A stretch of 55,558 bases of DNA from the NCBI GenBank assembly GCA_025331435.1, contig JAIWNI010000144.1, positions 1 through 55,558 on the forward strand, given 5' to 3'. The notes under the pieces are model-generated. The model was not told the origin of the DNA and did not search any database. It worked only from the letters and a program-made list of their open reading frames with translations. Made by a program: the position numbers and the translations under genes. Shown here one piece after another: positions 11,149 to 22,029 of the stretch; the stretch's first letter is position 1; each line of letters opens with the position of its first letter. The stretch is from Choanephora cucurbitarum. Lineage: Eukaryota > Mucoromycota > Mucoromycetes > Mucorales > Choanephoraceae.

Positions 11149-11678
11149 TTATTCATCTTCTTCAAAAGACAGTAAACTTGTCTTGGAAGCCTTCTTTTTC
11201 TTTTTGAGTTTTTTATTCTCCTTTGTGTCGTTTTTACTAATTTCCTCATCAATAATAGATTGTAGCTTGCGCTTAGAATTCAATGACTCTTTGTTCTTTT
11301 TACGAAACAATAAACGGCCATTTTCATCTACAGCAGGCTGTTCTTCCTCTTCTGGCTCTTTGTCCTTTTCTTCTTCTTCATCAGACACACCGGCGTCTTT
11401 ATGAATTTCTGTTTATTGGGTTAGCTACTTGAGAAAAAAAAAGAGGCTGAGGACATGTGTTTACCTTTGCCACGACTATCTAGCTCAACGATCTGTGCTC
11501 CCTCTAGTTCATCATAATCTTTATCGTCTTGACCATCTTCATAATCTTGAAACTTTCGACTGGATCTTTCTTTTTCTTGTTGTGCACCCTTTAGACGCGC
11601 TAAAAAGGGAGCCTCTTTCTGAACATAACTTATGCCATTAGAGATCTGCTTTGGTGTTAAATCTCGTTTAGGTGGCAT
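11149..11678 (-). CDS. DUF4604 / KIAA1143-like protein
   Basis: Exons 11465-11678 and 11149-11408 (157 aa; 56-nt intron). The N-terminus reads KQISNGISYVQKEAPFLARLKG, matching the SYVxPxEPAFLARFK core of KIAA1143. The middle is acidic (Asp/Glu-rich), ...GRLLFRKK matches the conserved DGRIIYRK, and the C-terminus ends in SLLSFEEDE, matching SSLLSFDNEDE. This family (DUF4604) is widespread in eukaryotes, predicted nuclear, and has no established biochemical role. It lies 112 bp upstream of the kinase gene in the same direction. The start is the ATG at 11678, giving an N-terminus of the expected length. Confidence 0.85.
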
Positions 11679-11998
11679 CTTGAACTATTTTTTTTTTCGA
11701 AAAGAGAAAAAAAAAGAGAGAGAGAGAAAAGAAAGAGAAAATGACAAGCCTATCCATTCTTTAGCAAATTCCCTTGAAAAAAAAAAGCAAATTGTACTCT
11801 TGCTCTTCAACTATACATTTTCTCCTATTCAGACTGAACAGGCGTCTGTGGTTGATGAATACGATGTATAATGCTTGAATAGAAATGAACTGAAAGAGAA
11901 AAAGAGGGGTACATAGTTAATTTTGACATGTTTGTACAAAGTAGATTTTATTTAGATAGTGTAGCAAGAAATAGTAAGCAAAAGAGAAAAAGTGCTGA
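11679..11998. other. Intergenic spacer
   Basis: 320 nt between the DUF4604 gene's promoter side and the 3' end of the SWIM gene. Purine-rich runs around 11700-11740 on the plus strand (pyrimidine-rich leader for the minus-strand DUF4604 gene). No supported gene. Confidence 0.35.
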
Positions 11999-12758
11999 TT
12001 ATGCAGCCATATGATATGGACCCAAAACGCTTTTTAATAACTATAAAAATGAGCATGCATTAGAATGATTAAAAAAAAAAAGATAGTCATATATAACAGC
12101 TACTCACATCGCTTGACGGGAATTGTGTAATGTAGATAGTTGAGGTCAAATCCTGAACCTTGAGCTCCTTTAGCAGAACATAAAGTATATGTTTACAATG
12201 AACACTTCTAATTTTGTGGTCATAACAGGTACAATCTAATTTGGGTCCAATGGTCACAATATATGTCTACATACATAAACAGGTCAATAATACTCTCGCT
12301 ATGAATTGACATGATATCTTCTTTACCTTTCCTGTACTGCCTCTAACTAAATGGACATGAGAAAAAAAAAAGAGTTAGTCAACTAGGATGATATAGTCCT
12401 TCTAGTACCACCAACCTTTGAACTCATGGCCATTTTCATAATTTGTCATTTTCGAAGAAAGTATTCTGATCGGTTCTTTTGATACCCTTTTCAACCTACT
12501 CTCAAGTTGCTATAGAATAATCAATAACATGTACATCAAACAAACAATCAATTGACTTACATCTGGTATTTTAGGAGTAGGCTGCGGTGGAGGCGTTGAT
12601 ATTGTGTTTTCATCTGTTGTAGTAGAAGGTAAAGTTGGAGTCACAAAATGTTCTTCTTTAACAAACTGATCTAGCATATATCCAATCTGTTGTTCTGTAT
12701 CAGTCGAAAAACTAGAATCAGAATATTCATATGAGTCGTTAGAAGAAACGCTTGACAT
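11999..12758 (-). CDS. Small SWIM zinc-finger protein
   Basis: Exons in coding order: 12561-12758, 12416-12509, 12327-12346, 12108-12266, 11999-12040 (170 aa). The core in exon 4 reads TYIVTIGPKLDCTCYDHK then HCKHILYVLLKEL, a CxC-x(n)-CxH SWIM zinc-binding motif. SWIM domains occur in MULE transposases, ZSWIM/MEX E3 ligases and Shu-complex proteins. Fungal homologues with a VTIG-x-CTC-CKHI core often carry a RING finger after it, but here the frame stops soon after (SVLGPYHMAA), so no RING is present. The first 66 residues are Ser/Asp/Thr/Pro-rich and probably disordered. One exon is only 20 nt; intron 2 uses a GTTGGT donor. Function unknown; DNA or protein binding is an inference. Confidence 0.78.
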
Positions 12759-13296
12759 GGTGAAATGATTGAGGAAAAAAAGAAGAAGAAGAGATAAAAC
12801 AAGAGAAAGAGGAAGTTTATTTGTATATTTTTTTAACTACGAAATCATGATCATATGAAACAGCTAGCATAGCTGTGGGGTCTGTGCGCAGTGATTGTAA
12901 ATTCATTCGCCTACTTGCTTTGTCCTCTTGTTTCTTTATGTCCAAAGAGAGAGAGAAAAAAGAAGCCATGACTCAAACTTGTCTATTAGTTGTACATTAC
13001 AATACTGGTAATAAGCAAGAAAGAAAGAGACAATTTGCTAATGTATATATTCACTTACGATTGCTCTGCTGCGACACTCTGTTGAACTCTGTCGTTGCTG
13101 AGATCTAATCTGATTTTTGGTAGCAGAGCTTGAAAAGGCTTACCTCAAGGCAAATCATCAACTGTTTTCTTATCTTATTCTGCCCCTCCAAAGAAGCGCT
13201 ATCCGGCTTAATACAGCAGCCTATTCCAATGATATGGCAAGTATCTAACAAGAACGAAGAGTTATTTGCGTAATAAATAAAAGTATAACATGTTTA
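12759..13296. other. Intergenic spacer
   Basis: 538 nt between the SWIM gene's 5' side and the Sel1-repeat gene's 3' end. It shows a C/T-rich leader near 12770-12820 (read on minus) and otherwise mixed sequence without a recognisable product. Confidence 0.35.
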
Positions 13297-14742
13297 TTAG
13301 GTTGAGTAATCATTAGGTTTATGTATACTTATTGCATCGGATGCATTTCGTGTACTCCTGATGGGATTAGCATCGCTTGTTTCAAGAGCGTATATGCTAT
13401 TTCTAACTCGATTTCTGTAGACTTCGTTCAGTGAATCAAGTACTTCACTTGAGAAATTCCTAAACGCATAATCATCCATAAGGACAACATCTTCTAATTT
13501 AGGAATCTGAATGCTCTCTATTGTCTTTAAATTCGGCTTTTGCTCCACTTGCTGGGAATACATCTTTTGAGTTTTCAAAGAGAGCTTAGCTCTTTCGATA
13601 TAAGCTAATGCATCTTGAACGCCATTCGTGTACGCCTTTTTAAACCAACCCAGGGAAATACGATAGTTCTTCATGGTGCCCAGACCTTCAAAATACATTT
13701 TGCCCAACTTGAATTGACCTTCAGGATTGTCTCTCTCAGCAGCCTTGAGATACCATTCCAGCGCCTTTTCATGATTCTTCTTGACATGTGTGCCATTCAG
13801 AAACATATCACCTATCTGAACCAATGTCTTGTCCTTCTTGACATCAGTCTCTTCCAAGTAAGCTTGATTGACATCTTGGTATTCGTCCCACAACATTGAT
13901 TGTGATCCCCTTCGTTTATACGACGCTATTTTGTGTTTGATTTTTGTGTTGTTGATCACTGTCGCACCGTTTTCAATGGCACGCGTATACCAAAATAGAC
14001 TCAGACCGTTGTCTTTAGTGATACCTATGCCGTTAAAGTAGCAATGTCCCAGACTGCTCTGAGCATCTGCATGTCCGTTTTCTGCAGCCTTTTCGTACCA
14101 GCGAAAGGCAAGTGCATCGTCCTGCTGTAGAACAGGTGGAACGCCCATTTCATAAAAGCAACCCAAACTGTATTGTGCTCTCGGATAGTCCCTTTCAGCT
14201 GCGTAGGTGTACCAATGCAGGGCTTGAGTACGATGTGCTGGTTCGTGTTTGGATAGTGAACAATAGATCCTGGCAGCCATGAAGGCTGCTCGAGCATAAT
14301 CGCGACTGGCTCCCTCTATGAATAACTTCAGGGCCATCTGTTTGTCTTCGGGAACACCCGCCCCTCGATAATAGAGGCAACCAAGTTTGAAGGCTGCTTC
14401 TATGGATCCTTGGCTGGCTGCCTTCTGGTACCATTTCGATGCTATCAGTATGTTCTTTTTGATACCTTTGCCTTCTTCGTAAAACACGCCCAAACAGAGC
14501 TCGCCTCCAGAAAATCCAAGATAGGCTGCTTTGCGATACCAATATAAGGCTTCTTGATAATCTAAAGCAAGACCTTCGCCTAGTTCGTACATACGCCCTA
14601 TCTTTACCATGGACGGTGAGTGGTCTAGATTGGCTGCATTTTCAAAGCAACAGAATGCGTCTGTGTAGTGTCGTTTATCGTATAGTCGAATTCCCTCTTG
14701 ATAGAGAAATTCGATCTTCTCAGTTTCACTTATGGTATTCAT
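13297..14742 (-). CDS. Sel1-like repeat (SLR) protein
   Basis: A single uninterrupted frame of 481 aa starting at the ATG at 14742 (MNTISETEK). It consists largely of tandem ~36-residue Sel1 repeats with the typical A-x-x-x-L-G-x-x-Y-x-x-G-x-G-V-x-x-D-x-x-x-A-x-x-W-Y pattern. Clear units include YQEALYWYRKAAYLGFSGG, KWYQKAASQGSIEAAFKLG, RWYEKAAENGHADAQSSLG and EWYLKAAERDNPEGQFKLG, about nine to ten copies in all. Sel1 repeats form alpha-solenoids that scaffold complexes. Fungal examples include the chitin synthase regulators Skt5/Chs4 and the Hrd3/Sel1 ERAD factor. No signal peptide or membrane span is seen, which argues against Hrd3. No CaaX box is present (end ...NDYST), unlike Skt5. The intron-free structure is unusual for this window. 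Confidence 0.88.
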   Translation of the reverse strand: MNTISETEKIEFLYQEGIRLYDKRHYTDAFCCFENAANLDHSPSMVKIGRMYELGEGLALDYQEALYWYRKAAYLGFSGGELCLGVFYEEGKGIKKNILIASKWYQKAASQGSIEAAFKLGCLYYRGAGVPEDKQMALKLFIEGASRDYARAAFMAARIYCSLSKHEPAHRTQALHWYTYAAERDYPRAQYSLGCFYEMGVPPVLQQDDALAFRWYEKAAENGHADAQSSLGHCYFNGIGITKDNGLSLFWYTRAIENGATVINNTKIKHKIASYKRRGSQSMLWDEYQDVNQAYLEETDVKKDKTLVQIGDMFLNGTHVKKNHEKALEWYLKAAERDNPEGQFKLGKMYFEGLGTMKNYRISLGWFKKAYTNGVQDALAYIERAKLSLKTQKMYSQQVEQKPNLKTIESIQIPKLEDVVLMDDYAFRNFSSEVLDSLNEVYRNRVRNSIYALETSDANPIRSTRNASDAISIHKPNDYST

Positions 14743-16444
14743 TGTTCTCGTTTGTTTTGTTTCTTGCTTGAGATACACACTCGTTGTTGCGATTGCTTGT
14801 TGTTTAGAAGGCTGCTTTTGTGAATTATATAAAAAAAAAAGAGCAAACGTATGTCAAATAGATAGAGAAATACAAAATCAGAAAGAGGGAAAGAATAATA
14901 ACAACATCTTATAAGGTAAATACTACTGGTTGCACTTTGTGGTACAGTTGACACAGTACAAAAAGGAAGATTTTTTCATGAGCTTGCATGCCATCTCTGG
15001 GGAAGAACACAAAACACAGTTTCTATTTTTGTTGATATACTTGATCTGGTGATTCCCTTTATCTACCCATTTTTTATTAAACTCTGAGATAGAATCATTT
15101 AGAAATCATTTGTCAAATGTCTGGTCTATTCAAGGTCCTTTTCTCTTCCTGATTTTGCTTTATATGTATTATACAGCATACGCTCTATCATTGTTTATAC
15201 AGGTGTGTGATACATAACCATTGCTAGTATATTCGACTTCATCTAAAAGAAGCTCAATTAACATTACGGACATCAACCATATATTAGATGGTGCAACATC
15301 AGCAATAAAGAAAAAAAATGAAAGACAAATATCTGCCTCAAATACAAGAAGAATTTGCTTATTCCTGTCTGCATGAAAGTAAATTATGATATCTTTTGCA
15401 TAACTCGATTAGTTTACGTCTACTGCAGGGAAAAAAAAAAGACTTGAACTATCCCTCTATCTCTAGAAATATGTAGTGTCACACAGAACCTTATATGGCT
15501 TTTCTGTATTCTCGAAGGTCAAACAACGAGCTTTTTTTTTTCTTTGAGTTACATGATCAGGGTATCAAGTGTATCGCAAGAACAACTTCCCCCCTTTTCC
15601 TTTTTATGAAGAGTTGAATTGTCGTCACTTAATATACAGTGTTGATTATGAGTATCTATCAAGTATGAGATAACTAAGCAAAAAAAAAAGGGAATAAGAA
15701 GAAAAAAAAAAGAACGAGCTGAAGCAGTAGATTGAGAACAGGCTTCATATGAAAATATTCCAAAACAAGTGTTTTCTGTTTAAACAAAATAATTGGGAAA
15801 CGTTTCAATGCTGAGCATGGGGACTATAAATAGATGAGCAATCATCTTCATGGTTATTTTTACAAAAAAAGAGATAAATGAACTTCTTTCTTTTTTAGTG
15901 AACATAATGTCAAGTACACATAACAATAACTTAATGTCACACCAATAGTACTGAACGGTTAGATACGGTGCTATGTGTGGGGAGGGAGACATAAACAAAA
16001 AAGTGCTTTGTGTTACTTGTAGTTACGTATTTGTAAAACAGAGATTCGACAACCGTTGTTTGTAGATCTTGCGGTTGTTTGATCAAACTTGGCTATACTA
16101 TGACTACGAATGGTTTCATTTAGTTGAAAATTAGGCATTGCAACTGAGTTCATTTAAATGCCCCCCCTTTGTTTTTCTTTTCTTTGTCTGCTTACTGAAG
16201 TGAAAGGTGTAATACGCTTGTCCTTTGCTCCCCTCTATACTATCATGAGCATCAGAATGAATTTCCTTTCTTTTGACTCAAACTCCATATCGATCTATAC
16301 CATTCCGTTATGATTTATCTTCTAAATGTTGTCAGCATGAAAATGATATCATTCCTTCTATAAAAGGCAAATGACATCATTTCAATTGGTTTGAAATATT
16401 TAAAGGCAAACAAACCAAAGATTTTATTTCTTTACTTTTACAAA
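14743..16444. other. Long AT-rich intergenic region
   Basis: About 1.7 kb between divergent genes. It holds many poly-A and poly-T runs (for example 15680-15715) and short random open frames with no family signature. I see no RNA gene, repeat array or mobile-element fragment here. The last ~100 nt are likely promoter and leader for the gene starting at 16445. Confidence 0.35.
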
Positions 16445-16705
16445 ATGAACCCTGGTGCAGTTTCTTACCCTCCCGATAACCTAAATGAGCTGGCTCCACC
16501 TCAGAAAGTGACAGGCTCTGCCGAAACCGAACGCCAACAAGAATTGGAAGCTGCCCCAAAGAAGACAGACTCTAAAAACCACAGTATTCGTGATAGCCTG
16601 CATGAAGTGAAGGAGAATATCAAGGAGACTTTCCAAAGTGATCATCATCACGGTGAAGAAGGCCAAAAGAGACCCCAAGATGGAAAGACTAACCCAATGG
16701 AATAA
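16445..16705 (+). CDS. Small hydrophilic protein (86 aa), function unknown
   Basis: An uninterrupted frame from ATG 16445 to the stop at 16703-16705. The product is almost entirely hydrophilic: Pro-rich N-terminus (NPGAVSYPPDNLNELAPPQ), a central amphipathic stretch (IRDSLHEVKENIKETFQ) and a His/Glu/Lys/Gln-rich tail (HHHGEEGQKRPQDGKTN). Composition resembles hydrophilin or stress-induced small proteins, but I do not recognise a specific family. The leader (16380-16444) is AT-rich with a plausible start context (AAAATGAA). It has no clear functional link to its neighbours. It could be a Mucoromycota-specific stress protein; that is speculation. Confidence 0.55.
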   Translation: MNPGAVSYPPDNLNELAPPQKVTGSAETERQQELEAAPKKTDSKNHSIRDSLHEVKENIKETFQSDHHHGEEGQKRPQDGKTNPME

Positions 16706-17054
16706 AGCTATTCATCTACACTTTGTACATAAACAACTTTTATATAAACAAGAGGGGCGTTCGTTTATAGTAACCCTGTATATATTTAACCGATGAAACA
16801 CAACACCATTTTGAATGCCGGTTACTTTAAGTTTACCATTGGCAACCTTAAAACTTGTTCATTCTTCATAATTAAAGAGATTTCTAGTATGTTTTGGTTT
16901 TCTTGTTTGTAACTTAAACAGTAAGGTGGAATAGACCCAGTAAAAAAAAAGAAAGAAATAGACAAGTGATACACCATTTTCAGAAATAAATTGCATATCA
17001 CTTACACATGCGTGCCATTTTGAACAAATGAACATGAATGTCTGCAGAAACACT
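16706..17054. other. Intergenic spacer
   Basis: 349 nt after the small hydrophilic gene, AT-rich, no recognisable product. The dead Tc1-like copy begins immediately after. Confidence 0.35.
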
Positions 17055-17740
17055 ACAGTGTCCTATCTCTGTGAGCTTGGGCTTCAGATCATACTATGCA
17101 GCTCACAAGCCAGCCCTTACAGAGGTCTACAAGAAAGACTTGCTTGAAATGGACCAGGGAATATCTACCAGATCAATGGGGGGCTCATATCATCTAGTCT
17201 GATGAATCAAAGTTCTCTATCAAAGGAGGAGGGTTACCAGAATCTTTTATCATGTTGGTGAGCGCTATGAAAAAGAGCTTACTGTGTTGATCCACTCATT
17301 AGGTAAAAAAAAGAAAGAAGGGAGGGGTGATGGTTTGAAAAGGTGGTGTGGGTTCTCTTATTGCTGTGAATCAGGACAACTCCATCAAGATTCTGTCTGA
17401 AAAAGTTCTAATCTTGGCTCATGAAACGAAAGTACCAGAAAAACAAGTGTCTTATCTTTCCAAGAGAATGGAGCTGGAGGGGGGGGGGGCTCTGGTATGC
17501 AGCTGGAAGCATTATGAAGGAGGGGCTTGATTTCTGGTCTTCCCAAAGTCCAAATTTAAATCCAACGGAGCATGTATGGTGAGTTCTTGAGAAGAGAACC
17601 GAGAGCACTGAGGGATGAACTGTCGAATCAGATCGGTAAAGAATTGATGGACCGCTTTGATCGACAGCATGAGAGATAGATGCCTAGCAGTTGTCGATGC
17701 AAAAAAAGGAGGGGGCTCCACACGATATTAAATTTATTTT
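17055..17740 (+). pseudogene. Decayed Tc1/mariner-type transposase
   Basis: Several fragments in shifting plus-strand frames match Tc1 transposases: an HTH-linker-like YYAAHKPALTEVYKKDLLE (about 17090-17150), SDESKFSIKGGG around the first catalytic Asp (about 17198-17235), a NQDNS fragment like the QQDN block (about 17364), WSSQSPNLNPTEHVW around the last catalytic position (about 17535-17580), and a C-terminal MRDRCLAVVDAKKGGGSTRY (about 17668-17728). Frames are broken by indels and stops, and G-runs at 17480-17490 and a poly-A disrupt the middle. The order and spacing are those of a Tc1-family transposase, so this is an inactive relic. I could not define both terminal inverted repeats. Confidence 0.8.
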
Positions 17741-17756
17741 TGATTTCATAACAATA

Positions 17757-17860
17757 CAGTAGACCCTCTAACACATCATGAAATATCAGAAAGACGCTCT
17801 GATGATCTTTGGTGCCACTCGATTATCATACCCTTTATTACTGGTTTTCAAAAGTCAGTC
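17757..17860 (+). mobile_element. Possible end of a DNA transposon (Tc1/pogo-like terminus)
   Basis: A TA dinucleotide followed by CAGTAGACCCTCTAACACATC resembles the start of Tc1/pogo-type terminal repeats. It sits 16 nt after the transposase relic but points away from it, so it may be the end of a second, separate element. I see no partner repeat within the next several hundred bases. Confidence 0.3.
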
Positions 17861-18585
17861 TACAATGATTGAATATTCAAAACAGCTTATGAACTGAAAC
17901 AAAAGAAAGAATTTAGACAGTTGTGTAGTTGGTAAAGAGGTGTATTGCTCTCTTCTTCTTTTATTTCTTACTTGTCAAGTGTTTGAAACAATAAAAGGAA
18001 CAAAGTTGACAGACTACAATAGCTGTATATGTAACATACATGCCAACTTACGATTATTACACAAGTAAATAGTAATAGACTGTACAAACTGATCTGCAAA
18101 ACTAAAGGATGATAGCGACAGGTCATGGCAAGGAAAGTCGTTGCTATGGCACTCGAAGGGTGACTTTGCCTGTATTGCTTCTATCTGGAGAATCGCTATG
18201 GATATGGCTGCTACATATGCTTGAACAAGGAACGACTCTCTAAGATGTGTTTCTTACAATGCACAATCTATTTCCGGAAATGATGTACGATACTTTTAAA
18301 ATAGTGTGTTATTTGTTATTCGGTTATTTTTGTGTGTGTGTGTGTGTGTTGCTATCTCCTCACATGCTTGTTTTGGTTCAAGAGTGTTACTATGGAAACA
18401 ATTCTGTGACCAGTTGACAGACTGTTCCTGAATATCATGATGAGATAAAATGACACAATTCAAGTTCTGAAACAAGTAGAGAGTTTAGAAAAAGAAACCT
18501 CACTTTTAAACATTCAATTGCTATTAAGAGTCCACCCTTTAAAAAAAGAAAGAAAAAATAAGGAGAAGAGTAGTTGAACTCTTTA
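17861..18585. repeat. Intergenic DNA with a (TG)n microsatellite
   Basis: No gene is visible. A (GT)n run lies at about 18331-18349. The remainder is mixed AT-rich sequence. A poly-A/purine tract near 18540-18565 precedes the end of the minus-strand gene. Confidence 0.5.
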
Positions 18586-19754
18586 TTAGAATGGAAGAGA
18601 ACAGTTAAGTTCGGTTAGGATGGTCTGTAAAGAAGGTAATCTTAACAAATTATCCTGTTGTTGTTTAAACACTATGGGAGGAGGGGAAGGTGAGACTTCT
18701 GGTGACAATGGCAACCCTCTCAGTTGTGTTGCTTGTGTCGCTAGTAAATTTAAGTTATCATTCCCGTGGTCTATTAAATATTGCTGATAAGAAGAAGAGT
18801 GAGTGGTGTCTGAGGTAGAGGTAGAGAGAGAAGGCAGGGTTTCCTGGTCATCCTCTAGTCTCTTCTTGATGGGTATAGGATCGCTATGATAGATGGACTT
18901 TCTCTTTTTGTGTGGTGGTGGGCTAGGTGGAAGAGCTGTCCTTGAGTGATAAGAGCGATGGTCTGTTTCATGAGAACCCTTGTGGTATAATGGGGGTTGC
19001 TTTTTGTGTTGTAAACGTGATGCTTTTTGCTTTTTAGGGTATGGTGTTTGAGTGGGTCTGATGAATGCAGATTGTCGTTGTCTTGTTTCAATAATTGCCT
19101 GTTGCTGCTTTTTAATCTTTGCAACAGAAATTAATGTTTGAATCATATCTGGTGAATTATGTTGACCTGATAGATCAAATGATAGCCATTTATAGAGAGG
19201 ATGGTGACTATATCTATTATGGGTAACACTATTTTCTATGCGTAAGACAGAAGAATACAAGAAAGTGGTAAGACAGCTTACATTGACTTTGTTGAACTGA
19301 TAGGTTTATTCTCTTGTTGGGCATGAAAGATCCATTCATCGCCAGTTAATGGTTCAAGTGAAATATCAGATTCCAAGCCGGATAGTTCAAATGTGGTAGA
19401 GGGAGACCAGAGAACGACATCTTGAATGGCATTCAATAATGGTTCAATAATGTGGCCAACCATGATTTCTTCTGAAGTCAGTTTACATAATTCAGCCAGA
19501 CAATAGGCATTAAAGAGTCTGGCAATCAGCATCATTGTGTTTTTCATGACATAAATTTGGCCTGTCTTTGTTGCTTTCATGAAATCAATTGAGTGTGCTT
19601 TAAATAGACGACAGATCAGATTGGCCTTTGTGGCCCATTGGTTTTTAAGAAATAGGTGGTTGATTTCTTCCACATTGAAATACATTTTCTGATTGACCCT
19701 GTATAGACAAAATGGTCGCTTTGATGAACCAAAATACCCTAATATCATTGACAT
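18586..19754 (-). CDS. Unknown protein with conserved-looking N-terminal domain and disordered C-terminus
   Basis: Exons 19282-19754 and 18586-19228 (371 aa; 53-nt intron). I do not recognise the family. The first ~155 residues look folded: mixed hydrophobic pattern, aromatic residues and motifs such as YFNVEEINHLFLKNQW, LFKAHSIDFMKATKTGQIYV and TSEEIMVGHIIEPLLNAIQD. The last ~200 residues are low-complexity, rich in Gln, Ser, Pro, His and Lys, with basic clusters (PKKQKASRLQHKKQ, PHKKRKS, PIPIKKRLEDD) that would serve as nuclear localisation signals. That suggests a nuclear regulator, but no DNA-binding motif is visible. The exon junction was chosen because it joins both frames (phase 2) through a good GTAAGC donor and the only acceptor that avoids a stop. 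Confidence 0.7.
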
Positions 19755-20234
19755 TCCTATATAACAAAAAACAGAGCGAAAGGAAGTTTTGTATAATGAG
19801 TGTAAAGAGGAGAGAAAAGGAAGGAGGAAGGGGTGTATGTTATTTGTAGTGAGGTATTGAGAGAAAGGAAATTCACTGATTAGAGAAAAAGCAAAAAAAA
19901 AAAAAGAAAAGGCTGCTGATAATTAAAAAAGAAAATTGTTGTTTTGGTCATTCTTTACTTTTTAAGGGGAGGGGGAAAACGCCCCTGAATTCCCAAACTC
20001 CTTAAGTACTCTTTTCTCTCTCTCTCTTTTTTTCTTTAGAAATGGTTATTTTTGGGAAGGTTGTTTCATTGTCGTCAATTGTTTCAGATCGTATTTACAC
20101 AAATTTTCCTCTATTTTGCATAAAAGGAAACAGGGCTATTCTCTCGACCAATCAGATTGCATGAATTTTAGTTAGCCATTCAACCTGTCTGTCATAGACA
20201 ATTTTTTTTTTCTCTTTTTTAAACGCGACAAAGT
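19755..20234. promoter_or_regulatory. Divergent promoter region upstream of SPT8
   Basis: 480 nt between the unknown minus-strand gene and SPT8. Purine-rich blocks occur at 19790-19910 and a CT-repeat/T tract at 20010-20040. The last 40 nt are T-rich leader for SPT8. No individual factor site can be claimed. Confidence 0.4.
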
Positions 20235-22029
20235 ATGAGTTCCGACGAAGAAGATATTGACTTGAACGATGAAGCTACCTCTCAAATGACAGATGATGCT
20301 GGTGATTTGATGGAAGTAGAAGGTAACCATAGTCACTCCTTCTTTATTTTGTATACGCACACGCACTATATCTCCTTTTGACTATTAAACATCGATTCTC
20401 CTTATTTAATGGTTATTTTAATTCCTTATTTTCTCTGAATATAGATCAAAGCGCTTCTATTCAAAATTCACCGCCTTCCCTTGAAAACCTACCAGAAACA
20501 AGACAACTTAATTTAAAGATTGATCCTCAATTATTAACCTGTAAAGCATATGATTGTGTACCACTTGTAAAAATCCTTATAAGAAATATTATTATCCTAA
20601 CATAACCAACTAATTCTAAAGAGGGGGGGATACTAGGCAGCTGTATTGCATCCTTCTCCCATCTTTAGTTTGGCCACTACCATCTGTTATCGGTGGGTCT
20701 TGACTGGTTCCGAAGATGGCTATATCCGAAAATGGGATTTCTTTGCCTCCATGAACGGCAAATCATCCTTGACTCAGGCTCAAAGACATCATTATGTTGA
20801 TTCTGTAGTTCATTCGGGTATCTTGAGTTCATGGTGGGAGAATGAAGAATTACCAGGCAAGTTGACTTCTCCCCTTTTCTTTACCTTCATAACTCATATT
20901 TTAACAGAACAAGTAAAGCAAGAGACACCAGAAGAATCCATTCAGCCTACTCGTTTCAATACAACACATCAGGAACCTAAACTATCACCTGTCTACAGTC
21001 TAGCAGTGCATTCAGAGGCACTGTGGGCCCTACAAGGTTGTGAGAATGGTATCATCAATCTGACGACGGTTCGGCATGAAGAAGGAAAATGTCATCATGT
21101 GCTTCGGAAACACACTGGGCCTGTTTCCGTCTTGATGATTACACCTGATGAAACAGGTGTCATCAGTGGTTCTTGGGACAAATCTGTGGTTGAATGGGAT
21201 CTGAATACAGGTTCAATTGTCAGATCTTATGATGGTCATAACACACAGATATCCTCTGCCGAATTTCAGCCCATCTATACACCGCAAGGGTCTTTAGATG
21301 CACTCTATTGGAACAAAAAGAATTCAAATACACTCTTGACTACCAGTGTCGATGGTCAATGTTTGTTATGGGACAGGCGAGAACCTGAACAGGCTGCTAG
21401 ACGTTTACCTCTACCTGAAAAGACACCGCCTTGGTGTTTATCGGTAATGTTCATCTCATCTCTTTCTTCTTAAATCTCATTCTTTTTCTTTTGTCCTTAG
21501 GCCACTTGGAATACAGATGGTTCCAAGATCTACATAGGCAGAAGAAATGGTACAGTAGATGAATATGATTATGCATCTCAAAAATGGATTCAATCCTTCC
21601 GTATGCCTGCTAATTCAGGGCCTGTGTCCTGTGTCAAAAGCATGCCAAATGGAAAGCATATTATCTGGTAAGTTAGAGATTTAAGGAGACATCTCTTTTT
21701 TCTATAGAGAAGGCTACAGGAGAGTTGTTATTGCAGATGAATTGATTCTAATATTAAATAGTGCTTCTAATGACAACATTCGTATATGGGATACCACCTT
21801 GGAATCTAACTTTACTGTTAAACCAGATACTGATCAGGGCTTTAGTCAACCCTCCAAACTATCTTCTGTTATCCCTTTTCATATCTTGCCTGGCCACCAT
21901 GGAGGTACTATCTCTCATATCTCTATTGACCCTACATGTAAATATATGATTACCACATCTGGAAATCGAGGTTGGGATGGTGTCTCGACTAATGCTTGTC
22001 TGTTTTATGAAATTGTAAATAAACCATGA
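20235..22029 (+). CDS. SPT8: SAGA complex subunit Spt8 (WD40 protein)
   Basis: Exons 20235-20322, 20445-20566, 20637-20856, 20908-21443, 21501-21667, 21762-22029 (466 aa). Spt8 is the SAGA subunit that contacts TBP. An acidic N-terminus (SSDEEDIDLNDEA) precedes a WD40 propeller with visible repeats: RWVLTGSEDGYIRKWDF, GVISGSWDKSVVEWDL, LLTTSVDGQCLLWDRREPEQ, YIGRRNGTVDEYD and ASNDNIRIWDT. The end, MITTSGNRGWDGVSTNACLFYEI, is characteristic of Spt8. The 51-nt intron after residue ~143 starts with GC (GCAAGT) rather than GT. Because 51 is a multiple of three and contains no stop, unspliced mRNA would still be translatable, adding 17 residues. The SAGA role is inferred from family identity. Confidence 0.92.
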
